A stretch of DNA of 64,000 nucleotides from Hyphomicrobiales bacterium (GCA_016185205.1 JACPOA010000031.1:124001-188000); one strand, 5' to 3'. Counted from the first letter of the stretch, positions 17,408-27,265 are shown. The notes: a model not told the origin generated them from the letters alone. Translations and numbers: made by a program.

Positions 17408-18988
17408 TCAATACCCCAGCGCGCAGCCGTCCTTGCGCGGTTCCGAGCCGGCAATCAGCACGCCGCGATCCCAGTCAATCTTAATGGTCTGGCCGCCGCC
17501 CCAAGGCAGGTCCGCCATCGCCACCGTATGGCCGCGCGCCTTGAGGCCTGCGACGGTGGCGGCCGGCGTGCCGTGCTCGACCACGGTCTGCTCGCCTTCG
17601 AAGAAGAAGCGCGGCGCGTCGATCGCCTGCTGCACGTCCATGCCGTAGTCGAGCATGTTGAGCACGATCTGCACGTGGCCCATCGGCTGGTAATGCGCGC
17701 CCATGACGCCGAAGCTCATGTCGCAGCGGCCGTTGCGCATCGCCATCGCCGGAATGATGGTGTGCATCGGCCGCTTGTTGGGGCCGAAGGTATTGGGATG
17801 ATCGGGCTCGAGCGTGAAGCAGGCGCCGCGATTGGTCAGCATAATACCGGACTTTTCGGTGCAGATACCGGTGCCGAAGCTCGAATAGAGCGAATTGATG
17901 AACGACACCGCCATGCGGTCGCGATCGACTACGGTGAGATAGACCGTGTTGCTGCCGGGCGCCGGCGCCGGCGGCAGCTTGGCGCGCTTGCTCATATCGA
18001 TGAGGCCGGAGAGCTTCTTGGCGAAGCCTTTGTCGAGCAGGTCGCCGACCGGCGTGCGCATATGCGCTTCATCAGCGATGTGGGTGTCGCGCACCGCGAA
18101 GCCCAGGCGCGCCGCTTCCAGCACCAGATGGAAGCGCTCGGGACCTAGCGGATCGAGCGCCTTGAGGTCGAAATTCTCCAGGATGTTGAGCATCACCAGC
18201 GCGGTGAGGCCCTGCCCGTTCGGCGGGATCTCGACCAGATCGAGCCCGCGGTAATTGGTCGAGATCGGCGCCACCGCGTCGCCGCGATGGCGCGCGAAAT
18301 CCTCCGCGGTCAAGAACGAGCCGCGAGCCGCCACGGTCTGCGCCATGTCGTCGGCGAGCTCGCCTTCGTAGAAGGCGCGCGTGCCCTTGGCGACCAGCGT
18401 CTTCAGGGTCGCGGCCAGCGCCGGAAAGCGGATCACGTCGCCTTGGCGCGGTGCCGCCCCGTTGAACAGATAATGCTTGGCGGCTCCCGGATCGGACTTG
18501 AGCTTGTCGACATGCCGGCTCCAGTCCCAGGCCACGCGCGCGGCCACCGGAAAGCCGTTCTCGGCATAGTGAGTGGCGCGCGCCAGCGCGCGGTCGAGCC
18601 CGAAGCGGCCATGCGTCTTGAGGACCGCGCCCCAGGCATCGAGCGCGCCCGGCACGGTGACGGCGTGGATCGAATTGCCGATCTCGTTCAGCCCTTGTGC
18701 GCGCAGCGCCTGGTAGGACGCCTTCATGCCGGCGCGGCCGGAGCCGTTATAGCCCCACACCGGCTGGCCGGGCCGCGACACCAGGCAATAGCAATCGCCG
18801 CCGATGCCGGTCATGTGCGGCTCGACCACGCAGAGCGTGGCGGCGGCGGCGACGGCGGCGTCGGCGGCGCTACCGCCGGCACGCAAGGTATCGATCGCGG
18901 CCAGCGTCGCCAGCGGATGCGAGGTCGCCGCCATGCCATCGCAGGCAATCACCGGCGAGCGGCCGGGCATTTGGAAGTCGCGGGTCAT
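17408..18988 (-). CDS. ggt: Gamma-glutamyltransferase
   Basis: Transfers or hydrolyses gamma-glutamyl groups of glutathione and related compounds. A 526-residue Ntn-hydrolase that should self-cleave before Thr348 (NTVYLTVVD), giving a large subunit of 347 and a small one of 179 residues. Motifs seen: GGSAADAAVAAAATLCVVEPHMTGIGGD, EIPPNGQGLTALVMLN, FINSLYSSFGTGI, and GGGQTIKID at the end. No signal peptide is evident, so the protein may be cytosolic, as in other alphaproteobacterial members acting on catabolic substrates. Start ATG at 18988. Confidence 0.95.
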   Translation of the reverse strand: MTRDFQMPGRSPVIACDGMAATSHPLATLAAIDTLRAGGSAADAAVAAAATLCVVEPHMTGIGGDCYCLVSRPGQPVWGYNGSGRAGMKASYQALRAQGLNEIGNSIHAVTVPGALDAWGAVLKTHGRFGLDRALARATHYAENGFPVAARVAWDWSRHVDKLKSDPGAAKHYLFNGAAPRQGDVIRFPALAATLKTLVAKGTRAFYEGELADDMAQTVAARGSFLTAEDFARHRGDAVAPISTNYRGLDLVEIPPNGQGLTALVMLNILENFDLKALDPLGPERFHLVLEAARLGFAVRDTHIADEAHMRTPVGDLLDKGFAKKLSGLIDMSKRAKLPPAPAPGSNTVYLTVVDRDRMAVSFINSLYSSFGTGICTEKSGIMLTNRGACFTLEPDHPNTFGPNKRPMHTIIPAMAMRNGRCDMSFGVMGAHYQPMGHVQIVLNMLDYGMDVQQAIDAPRFFFEGEQTVVEHGTPAATVAGLKARGHTVAMADLPWGGGQTIKIDWDRGVLIAGSEPRKDGCALGY

Positions 18989-19013
18989 GGTAACCTGAAC
19001 GTGGGAGGGAGGA

Positions 19014-19430
19014 TCAGGACGAGATGTGCGGGAGCGTGCCTTCGACCGTGAGATCGCGCTGGGCCGAACGTAGCGTCACCGCGAAGCCGCCGAGCACGTC
19101 GACGAAACTGATCACCAGCATCAGGAAGAAGGTGCCGCTGGCGGCCTGCTTGACCAGCAGGAATTCGACCAGCATGGCGAGGAACACGATCAGCGACAGC
19201 GCATGATCGACCACGGTGCGGATACCGATGCGGGTCGATTTCAACACCTCGCCGGTCAGTAGCAGGATCGAGAGCGTCACCAGCAGGTCGCCCGTCGACA
19301 TGGTCCATTCGCCGCCGGACACCATGTGTACCGTGGTGAGCGTAGCGGTCCAGTTCACCGGCATCACGAAGGCGACGATGTTGTAGATTGCGAACGGGAT
19401 CAGCAGCAGGGGAAAGCCGATGAGGGACAT
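19014..19430 (-). CDS. Small membrane protein, function unknown
   Basis: 138 residues with four probable transmembrane helices: IGFPLLLIPFAIYNIVAFV, TGDLLVTLSILLLTGEVL, VDHALSLIVFLAMLVEFLLV and TFFLMLVISFVDVLGGFAV. This pattern, including MSTGDLLVTLSILLLTGE, recurs in uncharacterised Hyphomicrobiales proteins. It lies 25 bases upstream of ggt on the same strand, so co-transcription is possible. No functional motif is seen. Confidence 0.75.
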   Translation of the reverse strand: MSLIGFPLLLIPFAIYNIVAFVMPVNWTATLTTVHMVSGGEWTMSTGDLLVTLSILLLTGEVLKSTRIGIRTVVDHALSLIVFLAMLVEFLLVKQAASGTFFLMLVISFVDVLGGFAVTLRSAQRDLTVEGTLPHISS

Positions 19431-19454
19431 GAGGCTAGCTCTCCTCGCAGACGA

Positions 19455-19640
19455 TTACGCCTCGGTCTTCGCCTTCAAGACCTGTCGGCCTTTGTACATG
19501 CCGGTCTTCAGGTCGATGTGGTGCGGACGGCGCAATTCGCCGGAATCCTTGTCCTCGACATAGCTCGGCCGCTTGAGCGCGTCGGCCGAGCGGCGCATGC
19601 CGCGGCGCGACGGCGAGGTTTTTCTTTTCGGCACAGCCAT
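19455..19640 (-). CDS. rpmF: 50S ribosomal protein L32
   Basis: A 61-residue ribosomal protein of the large subunit. Begins [22 protein letters not shown] and is strongly basic, with [18 protein letters not shown] near the C-terminus. It lacks the Cys pair found in zinc-binding L32 forms, as is usual for alphaproteobacteria. The ATG at 19640 is chosen because GGAG sits 9 bases upstream and all L32 start MAVPK. Located beside mtgA, a recurrent pairing in this order. Confidence 0.98.
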   Translation of the reverse strand: MAVPKRKTSPSRRGMRRSADALKRPSYVEDKDSGELRRPHHIDLKTGMYKGRQVLKAKTEA

Positions 19641-19722
19641 GGGAAGCAACTCCTGAAAGATCGCAGATGTCGTTTGAAGCCGGGCTTATAGAGGATGGTG
19701 CTGCCCAAGGCTAGGGGCAGAT

Positions 19723-20406
19723 TTAGGGCCGGCGCAGACAATTGGCGGCCTCCGGCGAGCGCCCGGAACGGCCCACGTAGAGCCCCGCCAGCCGCCGCAA
19801 TCCCGGCCCCGGCGTCCGCGCATCGCGCTTGGCCGGGCTCGGCAGCACCGCCGCCAACATGGCCGCCCGATAGCGGTCGAGATCGTGGGCCGGTTTACCA
19901 AAGGCACGGCGGCTGCCGGCCTCGATGCCGAATTCGCCGTTGGGGCCCCATTCCGCGATATTGAGGTAAATTTCCAAGATGCGCGGCTTCGACAGCACCA
20001 GGTCGATCCACAGCGCCAGCGGGAATTCCAGCGCCTTGCGCACGTAGCTGCGGCCACCCCAGAGGAACAGGTTCTTGGCCACCTGCTGGGTAATACTGGA
20101 GCCGCCGCGGACGTCGTCGAGGTCGTCGGCGTCGGCCAAAGCTTCACGCAGCCCGCGGAAGTCGACCCCGTGATGGCTGCAAAAGCGGCCGTCCTCGGCG
20201 ATGATCACGGCGAGCGGCAGCGCCGGGGCCATGCGCGCGAGCGGCACATAACGGCGCTCGACCCGCTGGCCGGTCAGGCTGCGCCAGAGCATCACGGTGG
20301 AGACCGGATCGACCACCGCATAGAGCGGTGTCAGCGCATAGGGCAGCAATAGCAGCGCCAGCAGCACCAGGATCATCGCGCGCAGTGGGCGTGGCAGACG
20401 ATTCAT
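19723..20406 (-). CDS. mtgA: Monofunctional biosynthetic peptidoglycan transglycosylase
   Basis: Polymerises lipid II into glycan strands. About 227 residues: one N-terminal membrane anchor (AMILVLLALLLLPYAL), then a GT51 domain with AVIIAEDGRFCSHHGVDF (catalytic Glu), GGSSITQQVAKNLFLW, RKALEFPLALWIDLVLSKPRILEIYLNIAEWG and AAMLAAVLPSP. No transpeptidase domain follows. The start is taken at MNRLPRPLR (20406); an ATG at 20418 would add four residues. Divergent from the polyprenyl diphosphate synthase gene, whose product class feeds lipid carriers used here. Confidence 0.94.
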   Translation of the reverse strand: MNRLPRPLRAMILVLLALLLLPYALTPLYAVVDPVSTVMLWRSLTGQRVERRYVPLARMAPALPLAVIIAEDGRFCSHHGVDFRGLREALADADDLDDVRGGSSITQQVAKNLFLWGGRSYVRKALEFPLALWIDLVLSKPRILEIYLNIAEWGPNGEFGIEAGSRRAFGKPAHDLDRYRAAMLAAVLPSPAKRDARTPGPGLRRLAGLYVGRSGRSPEAANCLRRP

Positions 20407-20466
20407 AACCGCCGACATTAGCCCATCCCAACGGCGATTTGCGGTCGCTGCGGCGCTAAGGCAAAT

Positions 20467-21420
20467 ATGGCGGCCATGGATACGAGCGCCCAAAGCGACT
20501 TCGCCCGCCGGCTGGCCGTGGTCGCCAACGAGACCGAAGCCCTGCTCGGCCGCCTGCTGGGCGACGCGCCCGCCGCCGGCGAGATCGCCCGGCCCGACCG
20601 CCTGCTCGCCGCCATGCGCCACGCCGTGCTCGGCGGCGGCAAACGGCTGCGGCCGTTCCTGCTGGTGGAGAGCGCCGCGCTGTTCGGCGTTGAGCGCCAA
20701 GAAACTTACCAAGGCGCCCTGCTGGCGGGCGCCGCGCTCGAATGTCTCCACTGTTACTCGCTGGTGCATGACGACCTGCCCGCCATGGACGACGACGCGC
20801 TGCGCCGCGGAAGGCCAACCGTGCACAAGGCGTTCGATGAAGCGACCGCGATCCTGGCCGGCGACGCGCTGCTCACGCTCGCCTTCGACATCATGGCGCG
20901 CGGCGAGGTGCACCCCGATGCCGGTGTGCGCATCGCACTGGTGGCGAAACTGGCGGCTGCTGCCGGTGTCGGCGGCATGGCCGGCGGGCAGATGATCGAT
21001 CTCGCCGCCGAAGGCCGCTTCGACGACAAGCGGCGCTTGAGCGAAAGCGAGATCGCGACCATGCAGGCGATGAAGACCGGCGCGCTGATCCGCTTCGCCT
21101 GCCGCGCCGGCGCCATCCTCGGGCAGGCCGATGCCGGTGCCCGTACCAGCATCGACCGTTATGGCGCGGCGATCGGCCAGGCGTTCCAGATTGCCGACGA
21201 CCTGCTCGACGTCGAGGGCGATGCCAAGTCCATCGGCAAGGCCGCCCACAAGGACGAAGCCGCCGGCAAGGCCACGCTGGTGGCGGCCTTAGGTCCCGCC
21301 GGCGCCCATGCCCGCCTCGATGCTCTGGTGGCCGAGGCCGATGCCGCGCTGGCGCCGTTCGGAGCGAAGGCCGATACTCTGCGCGCCGCCGCTCGCTTTA
21401 TCGCCGAGCGGAGCGCATAA
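20467..21420 (+). CDS. ispA: Farnesyl/geranyl diphosphate synthase-type polyprenyl synthetase
   Basis: Head-to-tail condensation of isopentenyl diphosphate onto an allylic diphosphate. A 317-residue all-alpha protein with GGGKRLRPFLLVE (IPP-binding), the first Asp-rich motif HDDLPAMDDDALRRG (about residues 100-113), GGMAGGQMIDL, KTGALI and the second Asp-rich motif QIADDLLDVEGD. The spacing in the first motif (DDLPAMDD) is the bacterial FPP-synthase type. ATG at 20467 or 20476. Followed 22 bases later by a DUF1345 gene. Confidence 0.92.
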   Translation: MAAMDTSAQSDFARRLAVVANETEALLGRLLGDAPAAGEIARPDRLLAAMRHAVLGGGKRLRPFLLVESAALFGVERQETYQGALLAGAALECLHCYSLVHDDLPAMDDDALRRGRPTVHKAFDEATAILAGDALLTLAFDIMARGEVHPDAGVRIALVAKLAAAAGVGGMAGGQMIDLAAEGRFDDKRRLSESEIATMQAMKTGALIRFACRAGAILGQADAGARTSIDRYGAAIGQAFQIADDLLDVEGDAKSIGKAAHKDEAAGKATLVAALGPAGAHARLDALVAEADAALAPFGAKADTLRAAARFIAERSA

Positions 21421-21442
21421 CGCGCACGATCCGGATTGAGCC

Positions 21443-22138
21443 ATGGCCAAGAAAACGCTTCCGTCACAGCTTAAAGCTCTCGCGCCCTTGCCGGTCCGCG
21501 TTGCGCGCCTGCATGACAAGCTTTTCATCTCGGCGGCTTTCGGCGTCGTTGTGTTGCTCGCCTTGATCCCCGCCGATTGGTGGATGGCGACCAAGCTGCT
21601 GGTTGGATGGGACGCTGGCGTCGCGCTCTACCTTGCCCTGACGCATCCGGTGATCCTGCGCGCCGATATCGCGCGCATCCGCAGACGTGCCGCCGAGCAG
21701 GACGAGGGCGCCTATGCCATTCTCCTGCTGACGATTGCCGCCACCCTGGCGAGCCTGGTCGCCATCGTGTTTGAACTCGGCGGCTTCAAACAGGCGCCGG
21801 ATGGCCAGGCGATCGCCCGCGTGCTGCTGGCGATGGCGACCATCCTGCTGTCGTGGTCGTTCGTGCATACGATCTTTTCGTTTCATTATGCGCACGAATA
21901 TTATGGCGAACGCCGCGACGGCAAAATCGGCGGGCTCAAATTCCCCGGCGATGCCAAGCCCGATTATTGGGATTTTCTGTATTTCTCGCTGGTCATCGGC
22001 ATGACCTCGCAAGTCTCCGACGTTGCCGTCACCAGCAAGGTCATTCGCCGGATGGTGGCGATCCATGGCGTGCTGTCGTTCTTTTTCAACGTGACGGTGC
22101 TCGCGCTGACGGTGAACATCGTGTCGAACCTCATCTGA
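21443..22138 (+). CDS. DUF1345 family membrane protein
   Basis: 231 residues with about five transmembrane helices (FISAAFGVVVLLALIPADWW, YAILLLTIAATLASLVAIVF, VLLAMATILLSWSFVHTIFSFHYAHEYY, and a C-terminal FFFNVTVLALTVNIVSNL). Conserved DUF1345 elements: SFVHTIFSFHYAHEYYG, LKFPGD, PDYWDFLYFSLVIGMTSQVSDVAVTSKVIRR. Inner membrane; function unknown. Tightly spaced between a polyprenyl synthase and an antiporter gene, likely one transcript. Confidence 0.92.
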   Translation: MAKKTLPSQLKALAPLPVRVARLHDKLFISAAFGVVVLLALIPADWWMATKLLVGWDAGVALYLALTHPVILRADIARIRRRAAEQDEGAYAILLLTIAATLASLVAIVFELGGFKQAPDGQAIARVLLAMATILLSWSFVHTIFSFHYAHEYYGERRDGKIGGLKFPGDAKPDYWDFLYFSLVIGMTSQVSDVAVTSKVIRRMVAIHGVLSFFFNVTVLALTVNIVSNLI

Positions 22139-22160
22139 GATCAGCATAGCCAGTGTAGCG

Positions 22161-23768
22161 ATGACCGCGATTGCGCAGACCATCCTGTTCATGCTGGCGG
22201 TGCTGGCGGCGGTCGCGGTCGCCGCCAAGCGGCTGAACGTCGCGCCTTCCATTCTGCTGGTCGTTGCCGGCATCGGCATGGCGTTCATCCCCGGTCTGCC
22301 GAAAGTACAGATGGCCCCGGAACTGGTGCTGCTGGTGATCCTGCCGCCACTGATCTATTCGGCCGGCGTCGCCATGAGTTGGCGCGAATTCCGCTTCAAT
22401 CTGCGGCCGATCGCGCTGCTTGCCTTCGGCTGCGTGCTGTTCACCACCGGCGTGGTGGCGGCGGCCGCGCATTACCTGCTGAATTTCGATTGGGCGACCG
22501 GTTTCCTGCTCGGCGCCATCATTGCGCCGCCCGACGTGGTGGCGCCGCTGGCGATCGCGCGCCGGCTCGGACTGCCGCGCCGGCTGATGGTGGTGCTGGA
22601 GGGCGAAGGGCTCGCCAACGACGCCACCGCGCTCATCCTCTACCGCTTCGCCGTCGTGGCCGTAACCACGGGCAGCTTCTCGCTGGCGGAAGCCTCCGGC
22701 ACCTTCGCGCTGATCGTGGTGGGCGAAATCGTCTACGGCATCGGCGTCGGCTGGCTCAGCCTGCGGCTGCGGCAATGGTCGCGCGAGCCGCGCGTCGAGA
22801 TCACGCTGTCGCTGATGACGCCCTATCTCGCCTACTGGATACCGGCGCATCTCGGCGGCTCCGGCGTGCTGGCGACCGTCGCCTGCGGGCTTTACGTGAG
22901 CTGGAACGGCCCGCGCCTGATCCCGTCCGCCACGCGGCTGCAGGGAATCTTCTTCTGGGACCTGATCGTTTATCTGATCGAAGGCATGGTGTTCCTGCTC
23001 ACCGGCCTGCAAGCGCGCGCGCTGATCGACGAGCCGCATTTGTTTTCGATCCACGAGCTGCTGATCGCGATGGCCTGGATCACGCTGATCACGATCGCGG
23101 CGCGCTTCATCTGGGTGTTTCCGGCCACCTACATTCCACGCTGGGTCAGCCCGAGCCTGGCCAAGCGCGATCCGGCGCCGCCCTGGCAAAATCCGTTCCT
23201 GCTGTCGTTCACCGGCGTGCGCGGCGTGGTTTCGCTCGCCGCCGCCTTGGCGATTCCCTACACGCTCGCCAACGGCGCGCCGTTTCCACACCGCGAGCTG
23301 ATTCAATACGTGACCTTCGGCGTCATCGTCATCACGCTGGTCGGCCAAGGCCTGATGCTGCCGACCGTGGTGCGCTGGCTTGGCCTTCACCACGCCGGCA
23401 AGAAGGAACGCAAGGACGAGATCAAGCGCGAGCTGCGCGCGCGCCAGGCCGCGCTCAAGCAGGTCGAGAAACGGCTGGAGAAAGCCATCAAAAATTGCGG
23501 TCTGCCGGCCGAGGCGATCGCGCATTTGCGCACGCGCCATCGAAGCCGCGTGCAGATCCTCCCGGTGAACTTGACCGAAGGCCTCGATCACATGCGCCAG
23601 ACCGCAAGGATCAAGACCGCGCTCATCGAAGCGGAACGGGAGTTCATTTATCAGCTCTTGCGCGACGGCAAGATCACCGACGAAGCGCGCCGGCGCATCG
23701 AGTATGAGCTGGATCTGGAGGAAGCCGGCGTCGCCAACCGCGCGCAGGATCGCGGCGGGTGGATGTGA
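22161..23768 (+). CDS. Na+/H+ (cation/proton) antiporter, CPA1 family
   Basis: A 535-residue inner-membrane exchanger with about 12 hydrophobic helices across residues 1-415, including the ion-binding region LGAIIAPPDVVAPLAI and the EGLANDATALILYRFA helix typical of NhaP/NHE-type CPA1 proteins, then TGVRGVVSLAAALAIP. A cytosolic tail of about 120 charged residues (KKERKDEIKRELRARQAAL onward) follows. Probably contributes to pH or Na+ homeostasis; ion specificity is not determinable. Starts 22 bases after the DUF1345 gene; a repeat element follows the stop directly. Confidence 0.92.
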   Translation: MTAIAQTILFMLAVLAAVAVAAKRLNVAPSILLVVAGIGMAFIPGLPKVQMAPELVLLVILPPLIYSAGVAMSWREFRFNLRPIALLAFGCVLFTTGVVAAAAHYLLNFDWATGFLLGAIIAPPDVVAPLAIARRLGLPRRLMVVLEGEGLANDATALILYRFAVVAVTTGSFSLAEASGTFALIVVGEIVYGIGVGWLSLRLRQWSREPRVEITLSLMTPYLAYWIPAHLGGSGVLATVACGLYVSWNGPRLIPSATRLQGIFFWDLIVYLIEGMVFLLTGLQARALIDEPHLFSIHELLIAMAWITLITIAARFIWVFPATYIPRWVSPSLAKRDPAPPWQNPFLLSFTGVRGVVSLAAALAIPYTLANGAPFPHRELIQYVTFGVIVITLVGQGLMLPTVVRWLGLHHAGKKERKDEIKRELRARQAALKQVEKRLEKAIKNCGLPAEAIAHLRTRHRSRVQILPVNLTEGLDHMRQTARIKTALIEAEREFIYQLLRDGKITDEARRRIEYELDLEEAGVANRAQDRGGWM

Positions 23769-23769
23769 G

Positions 23770-23950
23770 CGCTTTCTTATCCCTCCCCGCTCCGCGGGGA
23801 GGGCGGCCGCGAGCACTTGCGAGCGGCGGGTGGGGGCTGGCTGCTGCGATACTGAGAGCGAACCCCACCCGGCTCGCGGAGCCTGTCATCGGGCCGCGCT
23901 TCGCGCGGACCCGTTGGCTCGCCACCCTCCCCTTTCAGGGGAGAGATAAA
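23770..23950. repeat. Composite intergenic palindromic element (CTTTCTTATCCCTCCCC family)
   Basis: It begins right after the antiporter stop with GCGCTTTCTTAT and a hairpin CCCTCCCC/GGGGAGGG (23781-23788 and 23796-23803). It continues through GGGTGGGGG...CCCCACCC and ends with CTCCCC/GGGGAG (23927-23943). Shorter relatives are at 36940-36973 and 62616-62649. It separates convergent genes and may end transcription. Confidence 0.7.
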
Positions 23951-23964
23951 AAAGCGCCGAGCTA

Positions 23965-24387
23965 CTACCGCGCCACAAACGTCACATGCACCGTCTTGGT
24001 GACGTCGATGGTTTTCAGCTTCGGCTTTTTCGCAGGATTATTCGCATAGGTGATTTGCAGCGCCGTACCGGAGAGCCATTCGATCTTCGGCGACGGCTCG
24101 CCATTGGCGAAGCTGCCGCACGGGCCGGAATAGATTTCATAGGGCTTGTCGCGTTCGGCGAAACTGTCGGGATAGGCGGCGAACACGACCGACACGCTGT
24201 CGAAGCAGAACGGCGAGGTTCCGCCACTTGCCATGGTGACTTTGACCGCCTTGTATTTCCCGTCCGGCGACACGACGACGGCGATCGACTTGGCGGCCTT
24301 GTCGACCGTCGCGCCGATATAGACCGACACGGCGGCCAGCACGGCGACGACGGCGAGGAAGCTGACGATGAACGGCTTGGCTTTCAC
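23965..24387 (-). CDS. Hypothetical exported or membrane-anchored protein
   Basis: 140 residues with one N-terminal hydrophobic segment ([21 protein letters not shown]) acting as a signal anchor, then a soluble beta-rich domain with [25 protein letters not shown] and [13 protein letters not shown]. Two cysteines could form a periplasmic disulfide. The GTG start overlaps the stop of ispG (GTGA), so it is translated as the second gene after ispG. Function not recognised. Confidence 0.7.
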   Translation of the reverse strand: MKAKPFIVSFLAVVAVLAAVSVYIGATVDKAAKSIAVVVSPDGKYKAVKVTMASGGTSPFCFDSVSVVFAAYPDSFAERDKPYEIYSGPCGSFANGEPSPKIEWLSGTALQITYANNPAKKPKLKTIDVTKTVHVTFVAR

Positions 24388-25619
24388 TCCGCGGCCTTCA
24401 CCCCGTTGCCGAAGCGGCGCTCGATGTAGTCGACCACCATCTGCTTGAAATCCGCGGTCAGCGTCGGGCCGCGCAGCGTGGCCACCTTCTTGCCGTCGAC
24501 GAACACCGGCGCGGTCGGCTGCTCGCCGGTGCCGGGCAGCGAGATGCCGATGTCGGCGTGCTTGCTCTCGCCCGGCCCGTTGACGATGCAGCCCATCACC
24601 GCGACGGTGAGCGTCTCGACGCCCGGATAGCGCGCCTTCCAGCCCGGCATCGAGTCGCGGATGAAGCCCTGGATGTCGCTGGCTAGCTCCTGGAACGTGG
24701 TCGAGGTGGTGCGCCCGCAGCCCGGGCAGGCGGCGACCAGCGGCACGAAGGTACGCAGGCCCATGGTCTGCAGCAGTTCCTGCGCCACCTGCACTTCGAG
24801 CGTGCGGTCGCCGTTCGGCTGCGGGGTGAGCGAGACGCGCACGGTGTCGCCGATGCCCTGCTGCAGCAGCACGCCCATGGCGGCCGAGGAGGCGACGACG
24901 CCTTTCGAGCCCATGCCGGCTTCCGTCAGGCCGAGATGCAGCGCGTGGTCGGAGCGGCGCGCCAGCTCGCTATAGACTGCGATCAGATCCTGCACCGCCG
25001 ATACCTTGGCCGACAGGATGATGCGGTTTTTGGGCAGCCCGATCTCCTCGGCGCGTTCGGCCGACAGCAGCGCCGACTGCACCATAGCTTCGTGCATGAC
25101 CTCGCGCGCGTCGCGCGGCTCGGGCTGCTTCGAGTTCTCGTCCATCAGCCGCGTGAGCAGTTCCTGGTCGAGCGAGCCCCAATTGGCCCCGATGCGCACC
25201 GGCTTGTTGTGCTTGAGCGCCATCTCGACGATCTGCGCGAATTGCAGATCGCGCTTGTTGCGGAAGCCGACATTGCCCGGATTGATGCGATATTTGTCGA
25301 GCGCCTCGGCGCAGCCGGGATGCTCGGCCAGTAATTTGTGCCCGATATAGTGGAAGTCGCCGACCAGCGGCACCTGCACGCCGAGCTGGGCGAGCCGGTC
25401 GCGGATTTTCGGCACGGCGGCCGCCGCCTCGTCGCGATCGACCGTGATGCGCACCAGCTCGGAACCGGCGGCAGCCAACGCCGCCACTTGGCGCGCGGTT
25501 CCCTCCACGTCGGCGGTGTCGGTATTGGTCATCGACTGCACGACGATCGGATGACCGCCGCCGACCATGACGCCGCCGACGTCGACTGCGACCGTTTTGT
25601 GACGCTGCTGTATTTGCAT
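24384..25619 (-). CDS. ispG: 4-hydroxy-3-methylbut-2-en-1-yl diphosphate synthase (IspG/GcpE)
   Basis: Iron-sulfur enzyme of the MEP isoprenoid pathway, converting MEcPP to HMBPP. About 411 residues: TIM barrel with [52 protein letters not shown], and a C-terminal Fe-S domain with [13 protein letters not shown] (two Cys) and [17 protein letters not shown] (third Cys, Asn-Gly-Pro-Gly-Glu). The ATG at 25619 has AGGA 8 bases upstream; a TTG at 25667 overlapping the DMT-transporter stop would add 16 residues. Confidence 0.95.
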   Translation of the reverse strand: MQIQQRHKTVAVDVGGVMVGGGHPIVVQSMTNTDTADVEGTARQVAALAAAGSELVRITVDRDEAAAAVPKIRDRLAQLGVQVPLVGDFHYIGHKLLAEHPGCAEALDKYRINPGNVGFRNKRDLQFAQIVEMALKHNKPVRIGANWGSLDQELLTRLMDENSKQPEPRDAREVMHEAMVQSALLSAERAEEIGLPKNRIILSAKVSAVQDLIAVYSELARRSDHALHLGLTEAGMGSKGVVASSAAMGVLLQQGIGDTVRVSLTPQPNGDRTLEVQVAQELLQTMGLRTFVPLVAACPGCGRTTSTTFQELASDIQGFIRDSMPGWKARYPGVETLTVAVMGCIVNGPGESKHADIGISLPGTGEQPTAPVFVDGKKVATLRGPTLTADFKQMVVDYIERRFGNGVKAAE

Positions 25620-25663
25620 CGGGCTATCCTGTCGCACCGGAGTGCCAGACTTATAATATGCGG

Positions 25664-26566
25664 TCAACGCGCCCGGTTCACCAGCACCAGGCCGCCCGCC
25701 ACCAGCGCCACCGCCGCCGCGAAAGCCGGGGTCAGCGGCTCACCCAGCACCAGATGGCCGGCGGCGACGCCGAACAAGGGCGTCAAAAACGTGAAAGCCG
25801 ACAGCCGGCTGGCGGAATAGCGCACCACCAGCGCGAACCAGACCACGAAGGTGACGCTGACCACCCAGACGGTCTGATAGGCCAGCGCCCAAAGCGCGAG
25901 CGCCGAGGGCATCGCGGCCATGTGCTCGCCGGCGAGCCACGCGGCCAGCGCCAGCACCGGCGCCGACGCCACCAGCTGGTAGAGCATCACCTTCTCCGCC
26001 GCGATACGGCTGAGCGAGCTCGCCTTGATGATCAGCGTGGTCGCCGCCCAGAACACCGCGGCCGCCACCATCATCATGTCACCGAGCGCCTGGCGCGGAT
26101 CGAGCGCCGGCGTCGGCAGGCCAAACGCGACGATCATGCCGGCGAACGATAGCGCCAGGCCGAGCCATTGCGCCACGCCGAAGCGATCGGTGGGAAAGAA
26201 AATGCGTGCGCCGAGCACGACGAAGAACGGCGCCAGATAGATGAACAGCACCGCGCGCGTCGCAGTGGTGTAGACCAGGCCTTGATAGATGAGCATGAAC
26301 TCGACCGCGAACAGCGTGCCGGCGATGAGCCCGGCGATCAGTGTGCCGTCGCGGTTGAGCAGCGGGATGCCGCGCAGCCTACACCATGCGGCCACCAGCA
26401 GCGCGGCGGCAGCCGAGCGGAACGACGACTGCATCATCGGTGGGATGTCGTGGATCGCGATCTTAGTGGCGACCTGGTTGAAGCCCCACGACAGGCACAG
26501 CACGATCACGACGCAAATCGCGAACGCATCGAGCGGGCGGGTGTGGTGATGGGACGCGGGCGACAT
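25664..26566 (-). CDS. DMT (EamA) family transporter
   Basis: A 300-residue inner-membrane protein with about ten transmembrane helices arranged as two EamA halves (about 15-145 and 160-290). Signature pieces: [36 protein letters not shown]-like region, [23 protein letters not shown]. Exports or imports small metabolites; substrate unknown. Directly upstream of ispG with 44 bases between (or a TTGA overlap if the longer ispG start is used). Confidence 0.9.
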   Translation of the reverse strand: MSPASHHHTRPLDAFAICVVIVLCLSWGFNQVATKIAIHDIPPMMQSSFRSAAAALLVAAWCRLRGIPLLNRDGTLIAGLIAGTLFAVEFMLIYQGLVYTTATRAVLFIYLAPFFVVLGARIFFPTDRFGVAQWLGLALSFAGMIVAFGLPTPALDPRQALGDMMMVAAAVFWAATTLIIKASSLSRIAAEKVMLYQLVASAPVLALAAWLAGEHMAAMPSALALWALAYQTVWVVSVTFVVWFALVVRYSASRLSAFTFLTPLFGVAAGHLVLGEPLTPAFAAAVALVAGGLVLVNRAR

Positions 26567-26600
26567 GCGGGGGAAATTTCCGGCGGCGGCGTTGTGCGGT

Positions 26601-27134
26601 TCACGCCGCCTTGCAATGGGCGCAGATGCCGGAAATCTCGATCACCGGCGTCTTCGGCGTGAAGCCGGCGGCGCGCGAGGCGGTCTTGATGGTGTCGGCG
26701 ACCGCGGCACTGGCGGCCTCGCCGACCGCGCCGCATTTTTCGCAGATCAGAAACACCACCGGATCATGGCTCTCATGATTGTGCACGCAGGCGATAAACG
26801 CATTGCGGCTTTCGATGCGGTGCACGAGGCCCTGCTCGCGCAGGAAATCGAGCGCGCGATAGATCGTGATCGGCGCCGGCCGCGCACCGCGCTGTGCCAG
26901 CCGGTCGATCAGCTCATAGGCGCCGAGCGGCACATGGCTGGCGAGCAGCGCCTCCAGCACGCGGTGGCGGATCGGCGTCAGCCGTTCCTTGCGCGCGGCG
27001 CAGATCGCCTCGGCATGCGCGATCGCGTCGCTGGCGCAGCGCCCATGGTCGTGATCGGGCTCAGGGAACGCCGCCTGCGCGTGGGTTTTTCTGGCCAAGG
27101 AAGGCTCCGCTTTAGTACTCAAGTCTAACGCCAT
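26601..27134 (-). CDS. Fur-family metal-responsive repressor (Zur-like)
   Basis: 177 residues. Winged-helix domain (about 45-105: RHRVLEALLASHVPLGAYELIDRL, PITIYRALDFLREQGLVHRIES) and metal/dimerisation domain with ACVHNHESHDPVVFLICEKCGAVGE and C-terminal ICAHC, giving two Cys-x-x-Cys pairs for structural zinc. The His/Asp-rich N-terminus (PDHDHGRC) is typical of alphaproteobacterial Zur rather than iron-sensing Fur, but metal specificity is inferred. The ATG at 27134 (MALDL) lies inside a longer open frame. Divergent from 3-hydroxybutyrate dehydrogenase. Confidence 0.88.
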   Translation of the reverse strand: MALDLSTKAEPSLARKTHAQAAFPEPDHDHGRCASDAIAHAEAICAARKERLTPIRHRVLEALLASHVPLGAYELIDRLAQRGARPAPITIYRALDFLREQGLVHRIESRNAFIACVHNHESHDPVVFLICEKCGAVGEAASAAVADTIKTASRAAGFTPKTPVIEISGICAHCKAA

Positions 27135-27135
27135 A

Positions 27136-27180
27136 TTGCTGCAATCGCGAAAACAACACCTATATATTGCACTGCAGCAA
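27136..27180. promoter_or_regulatory. Pair of TTGC...GCAA dyads upstream of the Fur-family gene
   Basis: TTGCTGCAA (27136-27144) and TTGCACTGCAGCAA (27167-27180) flank a TATATA stretch just upstream of the repressor start. The arrangement is suited to autoregulation, but the motif does not match a consensus I can name with certainty. Confidence 0.3.
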
Positions 27181-27265
27181 AAATAGGGGCAGGTTCCCGC
27201 CCGGGTTCCGACACCCTTATCACCATCACCGGCCCTTCGGCGGCCGCTAGTCAATGAGGACTGCC

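Noticed and set aside
22131-23816. 561-codon minus-strand open frame opposite the antiporter gene
   Set aside because: Composition is a His/Arg/Gln/Asp-rich antisense translation of a high-GC gene; the plus strand encodes a clear antiporter.
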